The notes under the pieces are model-generated. The model saw only the letters and a list, made by a program, of their open reading frames with translations. It made no database searches and was not told the DNA's origin. A program made the position numbers and the translations under genes. Below are positions 1-8,715 of a stretch of 64,000 nt of DNA, one piece after another (positions within the stretch are counted from its first letter, which is position 1; every line of letters begins with the position of its first letter). Source of the stretch: Brevibacillus sp051967035 (GTDB lineage: Bacteria; Bacillota; Bacilli; Brevibacillales; Brevibacillaceae). The stretch lies in the NCBI RefSeq assembly GCF_051967035.1, contig NZ_JBQCKK010000001.1, positions 124,001-188,000 of the forward strand, written 5' to 3'.

Positions 1-1024
1 TCCACTCTTCCTTTTTTTCGTGGTGGTCCGGCGTGAAATAGGTCAGATGGACATGGACTTCCGAGAGCAACGGCCCCCGTTCGTCAGCGGGAATGACGAT
101 CTCGGTCTTGCGGACGGATTCGACATCCGCCAGCCGGGCAGGCAGCGTGAAGCCGTCTGTCGTCATGTGCAACACATGGCTGTCCTGTTCATGCAGGGCG
201 GTGAGGAAATAGCCGACCAGTTCCTCGGCAGAAGCGCCCATGATCGTCGTCGCCAGAGAGCCGGACGCTTTCTGGATCATCAGACTGTGGCTGGGATCGG
301 GTTCCTTGCGTTTATGGGTCGAGCTTCCGAAAAAGTGGATGCAAAAATGGCCGGGAAAGTCATTGCCCGCAATCGCCCCTGCCCCGTGCGGCATGCCGTG
401 CATGGAAGCGGCAAAAGAAACACCGTTGACCTCGACCCGAATCGCCCTGCGCTTCCAACTCCATTTGCCTTGGTACACGTTTTTCATTGTCTGCGTATCC
501 GTGCGCGTCAGCGGCTGCACATCGGCATGCCTGCTGCCTGCGCGGCGCTGGACGAGGAACCGCTCGCCTGTCTCCAGGTCGATGACGGTGGCGTAGGCCA
601 TGCGTCCGAAGGTGTGTTTGACTTGCTCCCACGGTGTCGCGTTGGCATAATGCACCCGCTCCACCTGGGCGACCAGTTCCTCGATGCGCCGCTGCACATC
701 GGTCGGCAACAGATATTGCAGCGGCTTGTTGCTCTCGAACAAATGCCCGTCGTGGTCGTACACAAACGAGTGTTTGTTGACGGTCAGGGTGGCGCGAACC
801 CAGTGAGGATTCACGAAGGCCGCCACCTTTTTCGCGGCAAACAGCCGCTTGACGAACGAATGCGGGGCGGGAAAGCGGAGCGTAGAGTGAAAAGGCGAGG
901 CTGGCGAGACCGAGACAGACACCGTAATCGGCTCTTTGCCCTTCGCTTCGGCGGGATGCGTCAGGCTCAGGCAGAAGACGGCGAGAAGAGTGACGAGCAA
1001 GAAAGCGGCTGGTAAGCGTCGCAC
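1..1024 (-). CDS. Secreted protein of unknown function, C-terminus cut by the window edge
   Basis: The minus strand is open from a GTG at 1024 to base 1, so the protein is truncated at its C-terminus (about 341 residues visible). The N-terminus (RRLPAAFLLVTLLAVFCLSL...AEA) is a clear signal peptide. The middle holds a conserved-looking block, VQRRAGSRHADVQPL, then KWSWKRRA, then MHGMPHGAGAIAGNDFPGHF, followed by CIHFFGSSTH. From memory I associate this GMPHGAG/GHFCIHF block with uncharacterised secreted proteins of Paenibacillaceae that often carry a copper-amine-oxidase-like N-terminal domain; no function is known to me. The start is set by GGAGG 11 bases upstream; GTG at 1036 is an alternative. 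The gene points away from ruvC and is divergent from the small gene at 1158. Confidence 0.7.
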   Translation of the reverse strand, partial: MRRLPAAFLLVTLLAVFCLSLTHPAEAKGKEPITVSVSVSPASPFHSTLRFPAPHSFVKRLFAAKKVAAFVNPHWVRATLTVNKHSFVYDHDGHLFESNKPLQYLLPTDVQRRIEELVAQVERVHYANATPWEQVKHTFGRMAYATVIDLETGERFLVQRRAGSRHADVQPLTRTDTQTMKNVYQGKWSWKRRAIRVEVNGVSFAASMHGMPHGAGAIAGNDFPGHFCIHFFGSSTHKRKEPDPSHSLMIQKASGSLATTIMGASAEELVGYFLTALHEQDSHVLHMTTDGFTLPARLADVESVRKTEIVIPADERGPLLSEVHVHLTYFTPDHHEKKEEW

Positions 1025-1157
1025 CGGATCAGGCACCTCCACCTGATATGGTTTCTCGACACAGATGCGGCCATGAGCTGTAAATCTTGGCATCATAAGG
1101 CCAGATGCGGGGCGCCATACTGTATGCATACGGCGATCGAAGGAGGAATCTTTGCAG

Positions 1158-1349
1158 ATGTCTACCATGCCCAGAGGTAGCTACAAAGACCAGTTCCACC
1201 AGCGTTTGTACGTTCAGCTGAACCAAGGACACAACAAGCTCAATTACCGACAACTCAACAGGATCCAAGAGCAGATGCAGAGCGGCGTAGATGAATACGC
1301 GCACATGCAGCATGATGTGTCGGACTCGCTTGGAATGAACAAACACTAA
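1158..1349 (+). CDS. Small hypothetical protein, 63 aa
   Basis: A short polar, Gln/His-rich protein (ends SLGMNKH) with no membrane segment or recognised domain. AGGAGG at 1141-1146 lies 11 bases before the ATG chosen here and 5 bases before an in-frame TTG at 1152, so either start is possible. It stands alone between the divergent secreted-protein gene and ruvC, and is followed 20 bases after its stop by a strong intrinsic terminator. That suggests a real monocistronic unit, although no family was recognised. Confidence 0.6.
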   Translation: MSTMPRGSYKDQFHQRLYVQLNQGHNKLNYRQLNRIQEQMQSGVDEYAHMQHDVSDSLGMNKH

Positions 1350-1367
1350 AAACGACGCCGTATGACG

Positions 1368-1398
1368 ACCCGTTCCTTTTTCGAGGAGCGGGTTTTTG
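1368..1398 (+). terminator. Intrinsic terminator after the 63-aa gene
   Basis: Stem ACCCGTTCCT / AGGAGCGGGT (one G-U pair), loop TTTTCG, then a run of five T. It separates the small gene from ruvC. Confidence 0.8.
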
Positions 1399-1476
1399 CA
1401 TGGAAATACACGTTCGCTTTTTGGCCGCTTTGTGATACAGTAGGGAATAGAAACTTTGCACACCGGAGAGTGGACC

Positions 1477-1977
1477 ATGCGCATAATAGGAATCGACCCT
1501 GGCATAGCGATCGTTGGCTTTGGGGTTGTGGATAAACAGGGCAGCCAGTTGCGCCCCGTCCAGTACGGAAGCATTCAGACAGAGGCAGGCTTGCCCGTCC
1601 CGCTTCGCTTGAAGCAGATTTTCGAAGCGATGCAAAGCCTCCTGGAAACGTACCGACCGGATGAAATGGCAGTCGAAAAGCTGTTTTTCAATAAAAACGT
1701 GACAACGGCCTTCACGGTGGGGCAGGCGCGCGGCGTCATTCTGCTTGCGGCGGAACTGGCCGGGGTGCCCGTGTACGAATATACGCCGATGCAAGTCAAG
1801 CAGGCGGTGACCGGCTACGGCGGGGCAGAGAAAAAGCAAATCCAGGAAATGACCAGGCTGCTCCTGCGGCTGAAAGAAACGCCGAAGCCGGACGACGTGG
1901 CGGATGCATTGGGCATCGCGATTACGCACGCACAGTTTCGGGCGTTCATCTCCATCTCGGAAGGAGCTCAAACATGA
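1477..1977 (+). CDS. ruvC: Holliday junction resolvase RuvC
   Basis: RuvC is the dimeric endonuclease that cuts Holliday junctions brought to it by RuvAB. The 166-aa length is normal. The four acidic catalytic residues are visible: D7 (IGIDPG), E67 (MAVEKLFF) and the DxxD pair D140/D143 (PDDVADAL). ATG 1477 is chosen over an upstream TTG at 1456 because the protein then begins MRIIGIDPG, as in the family, with a GGAG element just upstream. The stop overlaps ruvA by ATGA, giving translational coupling. This is the first gene of a ruvC-ruvA-ruvB-DUF2905 operon. Confidence 0.97.
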   Translation: MRIIGIDPGIAIVGFGVVDKQGSQLRPVQYGSIQTEAGLPVPLRLKQIFEAMQSLLETYRPDEMAVEKLFFNKNVTTAFTVGQARGVILLAAELAGVPVYEYTPMQVKQAVTGYGGAEKKQIQEMTRLLLRLKETPKPDDVADALGIAITHAQFRAFISISEGAQT

Positions 1978-2591
1978 TTGATTTTATAGAAGGGACACTC
2001 TGTTACCTCGATTCGGAATACATAGTAGTAGAAGCCGGAGGGATCGGGTATCGCCTGTTTTGTCCCAATCCGTACCAGTTTGTCCGCTACGAGGGCAGCA
2101 AAACCAAGCTGTACACGCACCACCACGTCCGCGAAGACGCGATCTTGCTCTACGGCTTTGCCACCCGCGACGAGCGCGACCTGTTTCGCAAGCTGCTCGA
2201 TGTGAACGGCATCGGGCCAAAGGGCGGCCTGGCGATTCTCGCGGCGGCAACTCCCGAGCAGTTGGTCATGGCGGTGCAACAGGAAAACGTGACCTATTTG
2301 ACGAAATTCCCTGGAATCGGCAAAAAGACCGCGCAACGCATCATTCTCGATCTCAAGGACAAATTGGTCGGATACACGCCCGCGGCGATTTTGACTGTCG
2401 CGGCGGGCGATCTGACGGCAGGCGGGCAGGCGGTTTCCGCGCTGAACGAGGCGCTCGACGCTTTGACGGCACTCGGGTACTCGGACGGCGAGCTGCAAAA
2501 AATCCGAAGCGCACTGGCGGAAAAAGCAAAAGAGGGCGAGCGTGTGGAAACACTCATCAAACAGGGGCTTGCCCTTCTCATGAGGGGGTAG
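1974..2591 (+). CDS. ruvA: Holliday junction branch migration protein RuvA
   Basis: RuvA binds four-way junctions as a tetramer and loads the RuvB motor. The 205-aa protein has the N-terminal OB-fold (MIDFIEGTL...GIGYRLFCP), two helix-hairpin-helix motifs (NGIGPKGGLAIL near residue 78 and FPGIGKKTAQRI near 113) and a C-terminal RuvB-binding domain (ALTALGYSDGEL). It starts inside the ruvC stop codon and ends four bases before the ruvB start. Confidence 0.97.
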   Translation: MIDFIEGTLCYLDSEYIVVEAGGIGYRLFCPNPYQFVRYEGSKTKLYTHHHVREDAILLYGFATRDERDLFRKLLDVNGIGPKGGLAILAAATPEQLVMAVQQENVTYLTKFPGIGKKTAQRIILDLKDKLVGYTPAAILTVAAGDLTAGGQAVSALNEALDALTALGYSDGELQKIRSALAEKAKEGERVETLIKQGLALLMRG

Positions 2592-2595
2592 GATT

Positions 2596-3594
2596 TTGGA
2601 TCAGCGCATTATTACGACGCAGATGAACTGGGAAGAAGATGCGGCGGAGCTGAGCCTCCGTCCTCGCTATTTGAATGAGTACATCGGGCAGCAGCATGTC
2701 AAGGAAAACTTGAAAATTTTCATCGAAGCGGCGAAAATGCGTAAGGAGTCGTTGGACCACGTCCTGCTGTACGGACCGCCAGGCCTGGGGAAGACGACGC
2801 TGTCGCAAATTATCGCCAACGAGCTTGGGGTCAACATCCGCACGACATCCGGGCCTGCCATCGAGCGGCCCGGCGATCTGGCGGCGATTTTGACCAATCT
2901 CCAGGAAGGCGATGTGCTGTTTATCGACGAGATCCACAGGCTGAACCGGAGCGTGGAGGAAGTGCTCTATCCGGCCATGGAGGACTTTGCGCTCGATATT
3001 ATCATCGGCAAAGGGCCGAGTGCCCGCAGTGTGCGTCTCGATTTGCCGCCGTTTACGCTTGTGGGCGCGACGACGCGGGCAGGGATGCTCTCCGCACCGC
3101 TGCGCGATCGCTTCGGGGTGGTGAACCGCCTGGAGTTTTACACCGTTCCCGAGCTGACCTTCATCGTCTCGCGGGCAGCGGATATTCTTCAAGTGGTGAT
3201 TCGCGAAGACGGCGCCGAAGAAATCGCCAGACGCTCACGGGGGACGCCGCGTGTGGCCAATCGCCTGTTGAAGCGGGTGCGTGATTTCGCCCAGGTAAAA
3301 GGAGAGGGCGTCATCACTGCGGAGATTGCCAGGGAGGCGCTGGAACGCCTGCAAGTAGACGCCTGCGGTCTGGATCATATCGACCATAAACTGCTTCTCG
3401 CCATCATCGACCGCTTTGACGGCGGTCCGGTCGGTCTCGATACGATTGCGGCCACGATTGGCGAGGAAGCGCAGACGGTGGAAGACGTGTGCGAGCCGTA
3501 CCTGATGCAGATTGGCTTTATGCAGCGGACGCCGCGGGGACGTGTGCTGACCCCGAGCGCGTACCAGCACTTTGGGCGGGAGATGAAATCATGA
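2596..3594 (+). CDS. ruvB: Holliday junction branch migration ATPase RuvB
   Basis: RuvB is the AAA+ hexameric motor of branch migration. The 332-aa protein has Walker A GPPGLGKT (60-67), Walker B LFIDEIHR (D111/E112), sensor GATTRAG, and the winged-helix C-terminal domain (GFMQRTPRGR). The start is TTG, preceded by a GGGGGTAGGA Shine-Dalgarno region. Its stop overlaps the next gene (TCATGA). Confidence 0.97.
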   Translation: MDQRIITTQMNWEEDAAELSLRPRYLNEYIGQQHVKENLKIFIEAAKMRKESLDHVLLYGPPGLGKTTLSQIIANELGVNIRTTSGPAIERPGDLAAILTNLQEGDVLFIDEIHRLNRSVEEVLYPAMEDFALDIIIGKGPSARSVRLDLPPFTLVGATTRAGMLSAPLRDRFGVVNRLEFYTVPELTFIVSRAADILQVVIREDGAEEIARRSRGTPRVANRLLKRVRDFAQVKGEGVITAEIAREALERLQVDACGLDHIDHKLLLAIIDRFDGGPVGLDTIAATIGEEAQTVEDVCEPYLMQIGFMQRTPRGRVLTPSAYQHFGREMKS

Positions 3595-3809
3595 ATCCAA
3601 TAGCCAAGCTTCTCATTATCGGCGGAGCCGTGCTGATCGTCATCGGCCTGCTGTGGCAGGTGGGCGGCCGCTTTTTGCCGTTGGGACGCCTGCCTGGGGA
3701 TATTGTGGTGGAAAAGGAAAACGTCAAATTTTACTTTCCCATCGTAACGTGTATCGTCATCAGCATCGTGCTGTCTCTCGGGATGTATTTGTTCCGGCTT
3801 TTCAAATGA
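3591..3809 (+). CDS. DUF2905 family small membrane protein
   Basis: A 72-aa protein with two hydrophobic helices (IAKLLIIGGAVLIVIGLLW and a C-terminal IVTCIVISIVLSLGMYLF) separated by a short loop containing LGRLPGDI, the signature I associate with DUF2905. The ATG overlaps the ruvB stop by four bases, so it is translationally coupled. The function is unknown. The coupling to ruvB is common in Firmicutes but does not prove a role in recombination. Confidence 0.85.
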   Translation: MNPIAKLLIIGGAVLIVIGLLWQVGGRFLPLGRLPGDIVVEKENVKFYFPIVTCIVISIVLSLGMYLFRLFK

Positions 3810-3846
3810 AGCCGAGCGTTTTAGGCACATCTAAGTATTTGTCTGC

Positions 3847-3878
3847 CATCGGGGCTGGATTTCCCGGTGGTTTTTTTG
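3847..3878 (+). terminator. Terminator of the ruv operon
   Basis: Hairpin CATCGGG / CCCGGTG followed by seven T residues, 38 bases after the DUF2905 stop. Confidence 0.75.
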
Positions 3879-4011
3879 TTTGCGCGGCCGGGGGCCCATT
3901 TTGCGGACAAGGGCAGGAAAATCGCCGGTGATTGTCGAAAAGGATGGGAGTACATGCCAATTTTCGACGAAAGACGAAACAGATCAGGAGAAAGGAAGGA
4001 CGTTGGACGAC

Positions 4012-5949
4012 ATGAACAAGAAGTGGATGGGGAAAGTCCTTTCGGTGAGCCTGATGACAGTTGCTCTCCTGGGGGGACCGGCGCCGGCCGAGGCGGCTTC
4101 TGACCAGATCCGGGTCGCGCTCTTCGTGGATACGGGAAAAGGATACAGGGGAGTGGTTCCTTCCGTTACGCTGACAGCGGAGAAAGGAATGGAAGTGACG
4201 TTGGCAGGACCGGGAGGCAAGGCAGAGCTGCCGGAATTAAACGGAGAAGCTGCCCGTTACCGGGTGGATGAATATCATCTGATCGTGGCGCAGACGCCAA
4301 ACTGGAATGACGCGCAGCAAATCGCCCAGCTGTTGAGCCAGCGAAAATACGAAGGCTCGATTCAGGTGGCGAAACGGAGCGGACAGACCGTTTACCAGGT
4401 TGTCAGCGGTACATACGATACGTATCAGGCGGCAGCGAATCAGGCGGCTGTCGTGGCTCAGGCGACGGGGCAAAAGCCGATCGTCCAGGGACCGCTCCGG
4501 CTGGAAGCGGGACAATTCAAAAGCTTGAGCGAAGCCCGCAAATGGCAGGAGGCGTTTACGCAAAAAGGAATACCGGCATACCCCGTGCTTTTGGCCGACG
4601 GCGAAAAAGTCAAATACGCCGTCTGGATCGGCGACGAGGTCAGCCAGGAAGCGCTCTTCGCATTGGCGCGCAAAGCGAGCAGCGCTTTTTCAAATTTTGC
4701 CTACAAGGCGCCTGCCAGCCAGGCGTACGTCGTATTGAAGCAGGATGTGTACGGTTCGCCAGACGAGCCGATCTGGAAGTACGTATTTTCTCCGCAAGCC
4801 AAGCTGACGGTCGAGGCGAAAAAGGCAGAGCCGGAAGCGTTGGTCGGCGTCGTCGAGCGTGATCAGCGGAAGTACCGCGGCGAGATCGAGCTGTCGGAAT
4901 ACAACGGTCACCTGACGGTTGTGAATGAACTGCCGCTGGAGAAGTATCTGTACGGGGTCGTCGGTTCGGAAATGGCTCCCGGCTGGCCGCTGGAAGCACT
5001 GAAGACGCAGGCGGTTCTGTCGAGAACGAGAGCGCTGTGGCAAGGAAACAAATACGGGATCGCCAATGTCTCGGATACGGTGACAGAGCAAGCGTATTAC
5101 GGCTATGGAAAAGAGTCGGAGGATGTGCGCAAGGCGGTGGATGCAACCGCAGGGGAAGTCATCTACTACCAAGGCAAGCTCGTCGAGTCGCTGTTCTACT
5201 CGAATGCAGGCGGGATGACAGCCGATGGCACCGAAGTATGGGGAAATCCCGTTCCGTATTTGCGGCCTGTCGAGAGCGACGACACGTATCCGCTGGAGAC
5301 GGCGAACCTGTGGTATCGGGTACAGCTTGCGGATGGAACGATCGGATATGTGCGAAGCGACCTGGTGCGGCTGACAGGCACTGATGCCAATGGCGCGAGA
5401 ATGGCCGTCATTACGACGGAAAACACGAATTTGCGTACGGGTCCAAGTACCACGACCCACAAGGTGCTGTCTACCCTGCCGAGCGGCGCCGAGGTGACGA
5501 TTATCGCCGAGGAGGCAGAAGAAAACGCCTATGCGTGGACACGCGGCCCGTTTACCTCCGCTGAACTGACGGCCTTGCTCAATGCGAACCAGGACAAAAA
5601 CAAGGCACCGCGCATTCCGGGAAACGTCACCAGCCTGAAAGTGACGAAGCGAGGACCGTCCGGGCGTGTGATGGCGATGGAGGCGAACGGGGTACAGATT
5701 GCCGTTTCTTCTCCGGATGCCTTCCGCTCGCTGTTCCAGCAAGGGGGCAGCCCGCTTCGCAGCACGAAGTTTGATGTCGAACTGATTCAGGGCGGCAAGC
5801 AGGGAGAGCCGCAGTTCCTGTTCCGCGGCTTCGGTTTTGGGCATGGCCTCGGGGTATCGCAATACGGCGCGCGTGCAATGGCAGAGAGCGGGTATGACTA
5901 CAAGCAGATTTTGCAACACTATTACCAGGATGTGACAATTGGCAAGTAA
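4012..5949 (+). CDS. SpoIID/LytB-domain protein with SPOR and SH3-like segments
   Basis: A secreted 645-aa protein. SpoIID is a peptidoglycan lytic transglycosylase that helps drive engulfment, and this is a long paralog. The order is: signal peptide (1-29, ending AEAA); a SPOR-like region (about 88-190, two halves beginning YHLIVAQ and YQVVSGTYDTYQAA); the SpoIID domain (about 285-480) with the putative catalytic Glu320 in VVGSEMAPGWP; an SH3-like insert (about 465-510, NLRTGPST); and the end of the SpoIID fold (FGFGHGLGVSQYGARAMA). ATG 4012 gives the best signal peptide; an in-frame TTG at 4003 is possible. It lies between ruvB and queA. Whether it is the engulfment SpoIID or a vegetative paralog cannot be decided here. 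Confidence 0.85.
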   Translation: MNKKWMGKVLSVSLMTVALLGGPAPAEAASDQIRVALFVDTGKGYRGVVPSVTLTAEKGMEVTLAGPGGKAELPELNGEAARYRVDEYHLIVAQTPNWNDAQQIAQLLSQRKYEGSIQVAKRSGQTVYQVVSGTYDTYQAAANQAAVVAQATGQKPIVQGPLRLEAGQFKSLSEARKWQEAFTQKGIPAYPVLLADGEKVKYAVWIGDEVSQEALFALARKASSAFSNFAYKAPASQAYVVLKQDVYGSPDEPIWKYVFSPQAKLTVEAKKAEPEALVGVVERDQRKYRGEIELSEYNGHLTVVNELPLEKYLYGVVGSEMAPGWPLEALKTQAVLSRTRALWQGNKYGIANVSDTVTEQAYYGYGKESEDVRKAVDATAGEVIYYQGKLVESLFYSNAGGMTADGTEVWGNPVPYLRPVESDDTYPLETANLWYRVQLADGTIGYVRSDLVRLTGTDANGARMAVITTENTNLRTGPSTTTHKVLSTLPSGAEVTIIAEEAEENAYAWTRGPFTSAELTALLNANQDKNKAPRIPGNVTSLKVTKRGPSGRVMAMEANGVQIAVSSPDAFRSLFQQGGSPLRSTKFDVELIQGGKQGEPQFLFRGFGFGHGLGVSQYGARAMAESGYDYKQILQHYYQDVTIGK

Positions 5950-5992
5950 GGCTTTTGCCACATGAACTGGCATAAAAGGAGTTACGATTTTT

Positions 5993-7021
5993 GTGGACGT
6001 GCAACAATTTGATTTTGAACTGCCGGAGCATCTGATTGCCCAGCATCCTTTGGAAGACCGGACCTCTTCGCGTCTGCTCGTCTTGGACAAAGAGACCGGA
6101 GCCATTTCCCACCGGCGCTTTACCGACCTGATCGACCATTTGCAGCCGGGAGACGTGTTGGTCATGAATGACAGCCGCGTGCTGCCAGCGAGATTGATCG
6201 GGGAAAAGGCCGAGACGGGGGCGAAAATCGAGGTTCTCTTGCTGAAATCGCTCGGGGATGATCGCTGGGAGACGCTGGTGAAGCCAGGCAAGCGGATGAA
6301 GCCGGGAACGGAAGTCGTCTTTGGCAACGGACTTTTGCGCTGCGTATGCGAAGAAGTCACAGAGACAGGCGGGCGGATCGTACGCTTTTTGTACGAGGGC
6401 ATTTTTTACGAGATTCTCGATCAATTGGGGTCCATGCCGCTGCCTCCTTACATTCATGAGCAGCTCGAAGACAGCGAGCGGTACCAGACGGTGTATGCGC
6501 GCGAGCGGGGTTCGGCCGCTGCGCCGACAGCCGGGCTGCACTTCACCAAGCCTTACTTGGAGCAGATCGCCGCAAAAGGCGTACAGCTCGCGTACGTGAC
6601 GCTGCATGTCGGACTGGGAACGTTTCGGCCTGTAACGGCTGACACGGTCGAGGAGCATGTCATGCATGCCGAGTATTACGAGATTCCGGAAAAAACCGCC
6701 GAGCTGGTGAACCAGGCCAAGGCGGAGGGGAGAAGGGTCATCGCGGTGGGAACGACCTCGTGCCGGACGCTGGAGACGGTCGGGCGCGCAAACGGCGGCA
6801 AGCTGATCGCGACGTCGGGCTGGACGGACATCTTTATTTACCCGGGATATACGTTCTCCATTCTCGACGGGCTGCTGACGAATTTTCATTTGCCAAAGTC
6901 GACGCTCGTCATGCTGGTCAGCGCGCTTGCCGGCAAGGAGCATGTCATGCGCGCGTACAAGGAGGCTGTGCGGGAGGAGTACCGCTTCTTCAGCTTTGGG
7001 GATGCCATGCTGATCGTCTAA
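5993..7021 (+). CDS. queA: S-adenosylmethionine:tRNA ribosyltransferase-isomerase QueA
   Basis: QueA transfers and isomerises the ribosyl moiety of SAM onto preQ1 in tRNA, giving epoxyqueuosine at position 34. The protein has the usual length (342 aa) and family blocks: FDFELPEHLIAQHP at the N-terminus, VLVMNDSRVLPARL, PTAGLHFT and HVGLGTFRPV. The start is GTG with AAAGGAG about 11 bases upstream. The next enzyme used in the pathway, tgt, follows. Confidence 0.96.
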   Translation: MDVQQFDFELPEHLIAQHPLEDRTSSRLLVLDKETGAISHRRFTDLIDHLQPGDVLVMNDSRVLPARLIGEKAETGAKIEVLLLKSLGDDRWETLVKPGKRMKPGTEVVFGNGLLRCVCEEVTETGGRIVRFLYEGIFYEILDQLGSMPLPPYIHEQLEDSERYQTVYARERGSAAAPTAGLHFTKPYLEQIAAKGVQLAYVTLHVGLGTFRPVTADTVEEHVMHAEYYEIPEKTAELVNQAKAEGRRVIAVGTTSCRTLETVGRANGGKLIATSGWTDIFIYPGYTFSILDGLLTNFHLPKSTLVMLVSALAGKEHVMRAYKEAVREEYRFFSFGDAMLIV

Positions 7022-7070
7022 AAAAATGACACATTTGACCGCATAAGTGTATACTTATAAGGCGGGTGGG

Positions 7071-7099
7071 TTTACTTCACTCTCAAGTTTTCTTATAAT
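7071..7099 (+). promoter_or_regulatory. Sigma-A-like promoter for tgt-yajC
   Basis: TTTACT at 7071-7076, 17-base spacer, TATAAT at 7094-7099, 40 bases before the tgt start. Confidence 0.6.
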
Positions 7100-7138
7100 A
7101 GGAAAGACTTACATACATAGCTTGAGGAGTGCGACGAT

Positions 7139-8269
7139 TTGGCTGTACGCTACGAATTAATCAAAACATGCAAGCAAACAGGCGCCCGTCTCGGAAAGCT
7201 GCACACTCCCCATGGGACGATTGACACTCCTGTCTTCATGCCGGTCGGCACGCAGGCGACGGTCAAGACGATGAGTCCCGAGGAGCTGAAAGCGATCGGA
7301 GCGGGCATTATCCTCAGCAACACCTACCATCTGTTCTTGCGTCCGGGGCATGAAATTGTCCGCGAAGCAGGCGGGCTGCACGGTTTCATGAACTGGGATC
7401 GCGCCATTTTGACAGACTCCGGCGGATTTCAGGTATTCAGCCTGAGCAATCTCCGCAAGATTACAGAGGAAGGGGTTTCCTTCCGCTCACATCTGAACGG
7501 GGAAAAGCTGTTTATCGGCCCGGAGGAGGCCACCCAGATTCAAAACGCGCTCGGAGCCGATATTTTCATGGCGTTTGACGAGTGCGCTCCCTATCCTGCG
7601 GAGTACGATTACGTGAAACAATCGATGGAGCGCACGACCCGATGGGCGGAGCGTTGCCTGAAGGCGCATGCGCGTCCCAACGAGCAGGCGCTGTTTGGCA
7701 TCGTACAAGGCGGGATGTTCAACGATCTGCGCGAGCAAAGCGCCAAAGATCTCATCTCCCTGGATTTTCCGGGATATGCGATTGGCGGGCTGAGCGTGGG
7801 GGAACCGTTTTCCTTGATGTACGAAGTGCTGGAGCATACCGTTCCGTTGCTTCCGGCAGGCAAGCCCCGCTACTTGATGGGCGTAGGCTCGCCCGACGCT
7901 CTCATCGAAGGCGCGATTCGCGGCATCGACATGTTTGACTGCGTCTTGCCGACGAGGATCGCTCGCAACGGGACATGCATGACGAGCCAGGGACGACTGG
8001 TCATCCGCAATGCCAAGTACGCGCGCGACTTTACTCCGCTCGACCCGAATTGCGACTGCTACACCTGCAAGAACTACACCCGTGCGTACATCCGCCATCT
8101 GATTAAGGCGGAGGAGACCTTTGGCATCCGTTTGACCACCTACCACAATCTGCATTTCCTCGTGAAGCTGATGGAGCAGGTGCGCCAGGCGATTGCCGAT
8201 GACCGCTTGCAAGATTTCCGGGACCAGTTTTTCGCTCAGTATGGATTGAGTGAAGATAGATCTTTTTAA
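7139..8269 (+). CDS. tgt: tRNA-guanine transglycosylase Tgt
   Basis: Tgt exchanges guanine 34 for preQ1 in tRNAs with GUN anticodons. The 376-aa protein shows the base-recognition Asp (LTDSGGFQVF, D93), the GGLSVGE block, the nucleophile region GIDMFDCVLPTR, and the zinc site CDCYTCKNY with a downstream His. The start is TTG with GAGGAG upstream. A promoter lies in the queA-tgt gap, so tgt can be transcribed independently of queA. Confidence 0.97.
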   Translation: MAVRYELIKTCKQTGARLGKLHTPHGTIDTPVFMPVGTQATVKTMSPEELKAIGAGIILSNTYHLFLRPGHEIVREAGGLHGFMNWDRAILTDSGGFQVFSLSNLRKITEEGVSFRSHLNGEKLFIGPEEATQIQNALGADIFMAFDECAPYPAEYDYVKQSMERTTRWAERCLKAHARPNEQALFGIVQGGMFNDLREQSAKDLISLDFPGYAIGGLSVGEPFSLMYEVLEHTVPLLPAGKPRYLMGVGSPDALIEGAIRGIDMFDCVLPTRIARNGTCMTSQGRLVIRNAKYARDFTPLDPNCDCYTCKNYTRAYIRHLIKAEETFGIRLTTYHNLHFLVKLMEQVRQAIADDRLQDFRDQFFAQYGLSEDRSF

Positions 8270-8284
8270 TCGAGGGGGATTTTT

Positions 8285-8617
8285 ATGGACGGCTTGACTC
8301 AGTTTTTACCGATTATCATCATGTTTGCGATTTTCTACTTCTTGCTGATTCGTCCGCAACAGAAGAAAGCCAAACAGCGCAACGCCATGCTCGCCGCTCT
8401 GAAAAAGGGCGACAAGATCGTCACCATTGGCGGCATGCACGGTACGATTCAAGATTTGAACGACGACACGGTGACACTGCGCATCGCGCATAACGTCAAC
8501 GTGACGTTTGATCGCGGCGCTATCAACAGCGTGGTTTCCAGCAGCAACGAGCCGACCAAAAACGAACCGGCCAAAGCGGAGGCAAAAGGGGAAGCAGAAA
8601 AGGAAGAATCCAAATAA
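8285..8617 (+). CDS. yajC: Preprotein translocase subunit YajC
   Basis: YajC is the small accessory subunit of the SecDF-YajC complex in the membrane. The 110-aa protein has one N-terminal transmembrane helix (FLPIIIMFAIFYFLLI), the RPQQKKAK turn and a cytoplasmic domain with DKIVTIGGMHG, followed by a Lys/Glu-rich tail. It follows tgt by 15 bases. secD and secF lie 4.5 kb downstream as a separate unit. Confidence 0.94.
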   Translation: MDGLTQFLPIIIMFAIFYFLLIRPQQKKAKQRNAMLAALKKGDKIVTIGGMHGTIQDLNDDTVTLRIAHNVNVTFDRGAINSVVSSSNEPTKNEPAKAEAKGEAEKEESK

Positions 8618-8628
8618 AACGCAAAAAA

Positions 8629-8665
8629 AGCAGGCGGGGTGCAGTTCACTCCCGTCTGCTTTTTT
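8629..8665. terminator. Bidirectional terminator between yajC and the convergent membrane gene
   Basis: AGCAGGCGGGG / TCCCGTCTGCT stem with a T run on the right and an A run on the left, so it can serve both the tgt-yajC operon and the convergent gene. Confidence 0.85.
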
Positions 8666-8715
8666 ATGCGTTGATGCGGCAAAAGGCATCAGGACCGTTT
8701 GGCCCGCGACACGTC

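Noticed and set aside
20..1015. 331-codon open frame on the plus strand at the left edge
   Set aside because: The minus strand over the same bases gives a signal peptide and conserved-looking blocks, while the plus frame is Arg/His/Gly-rich, as expected for a shadow of a GC-rich gene.
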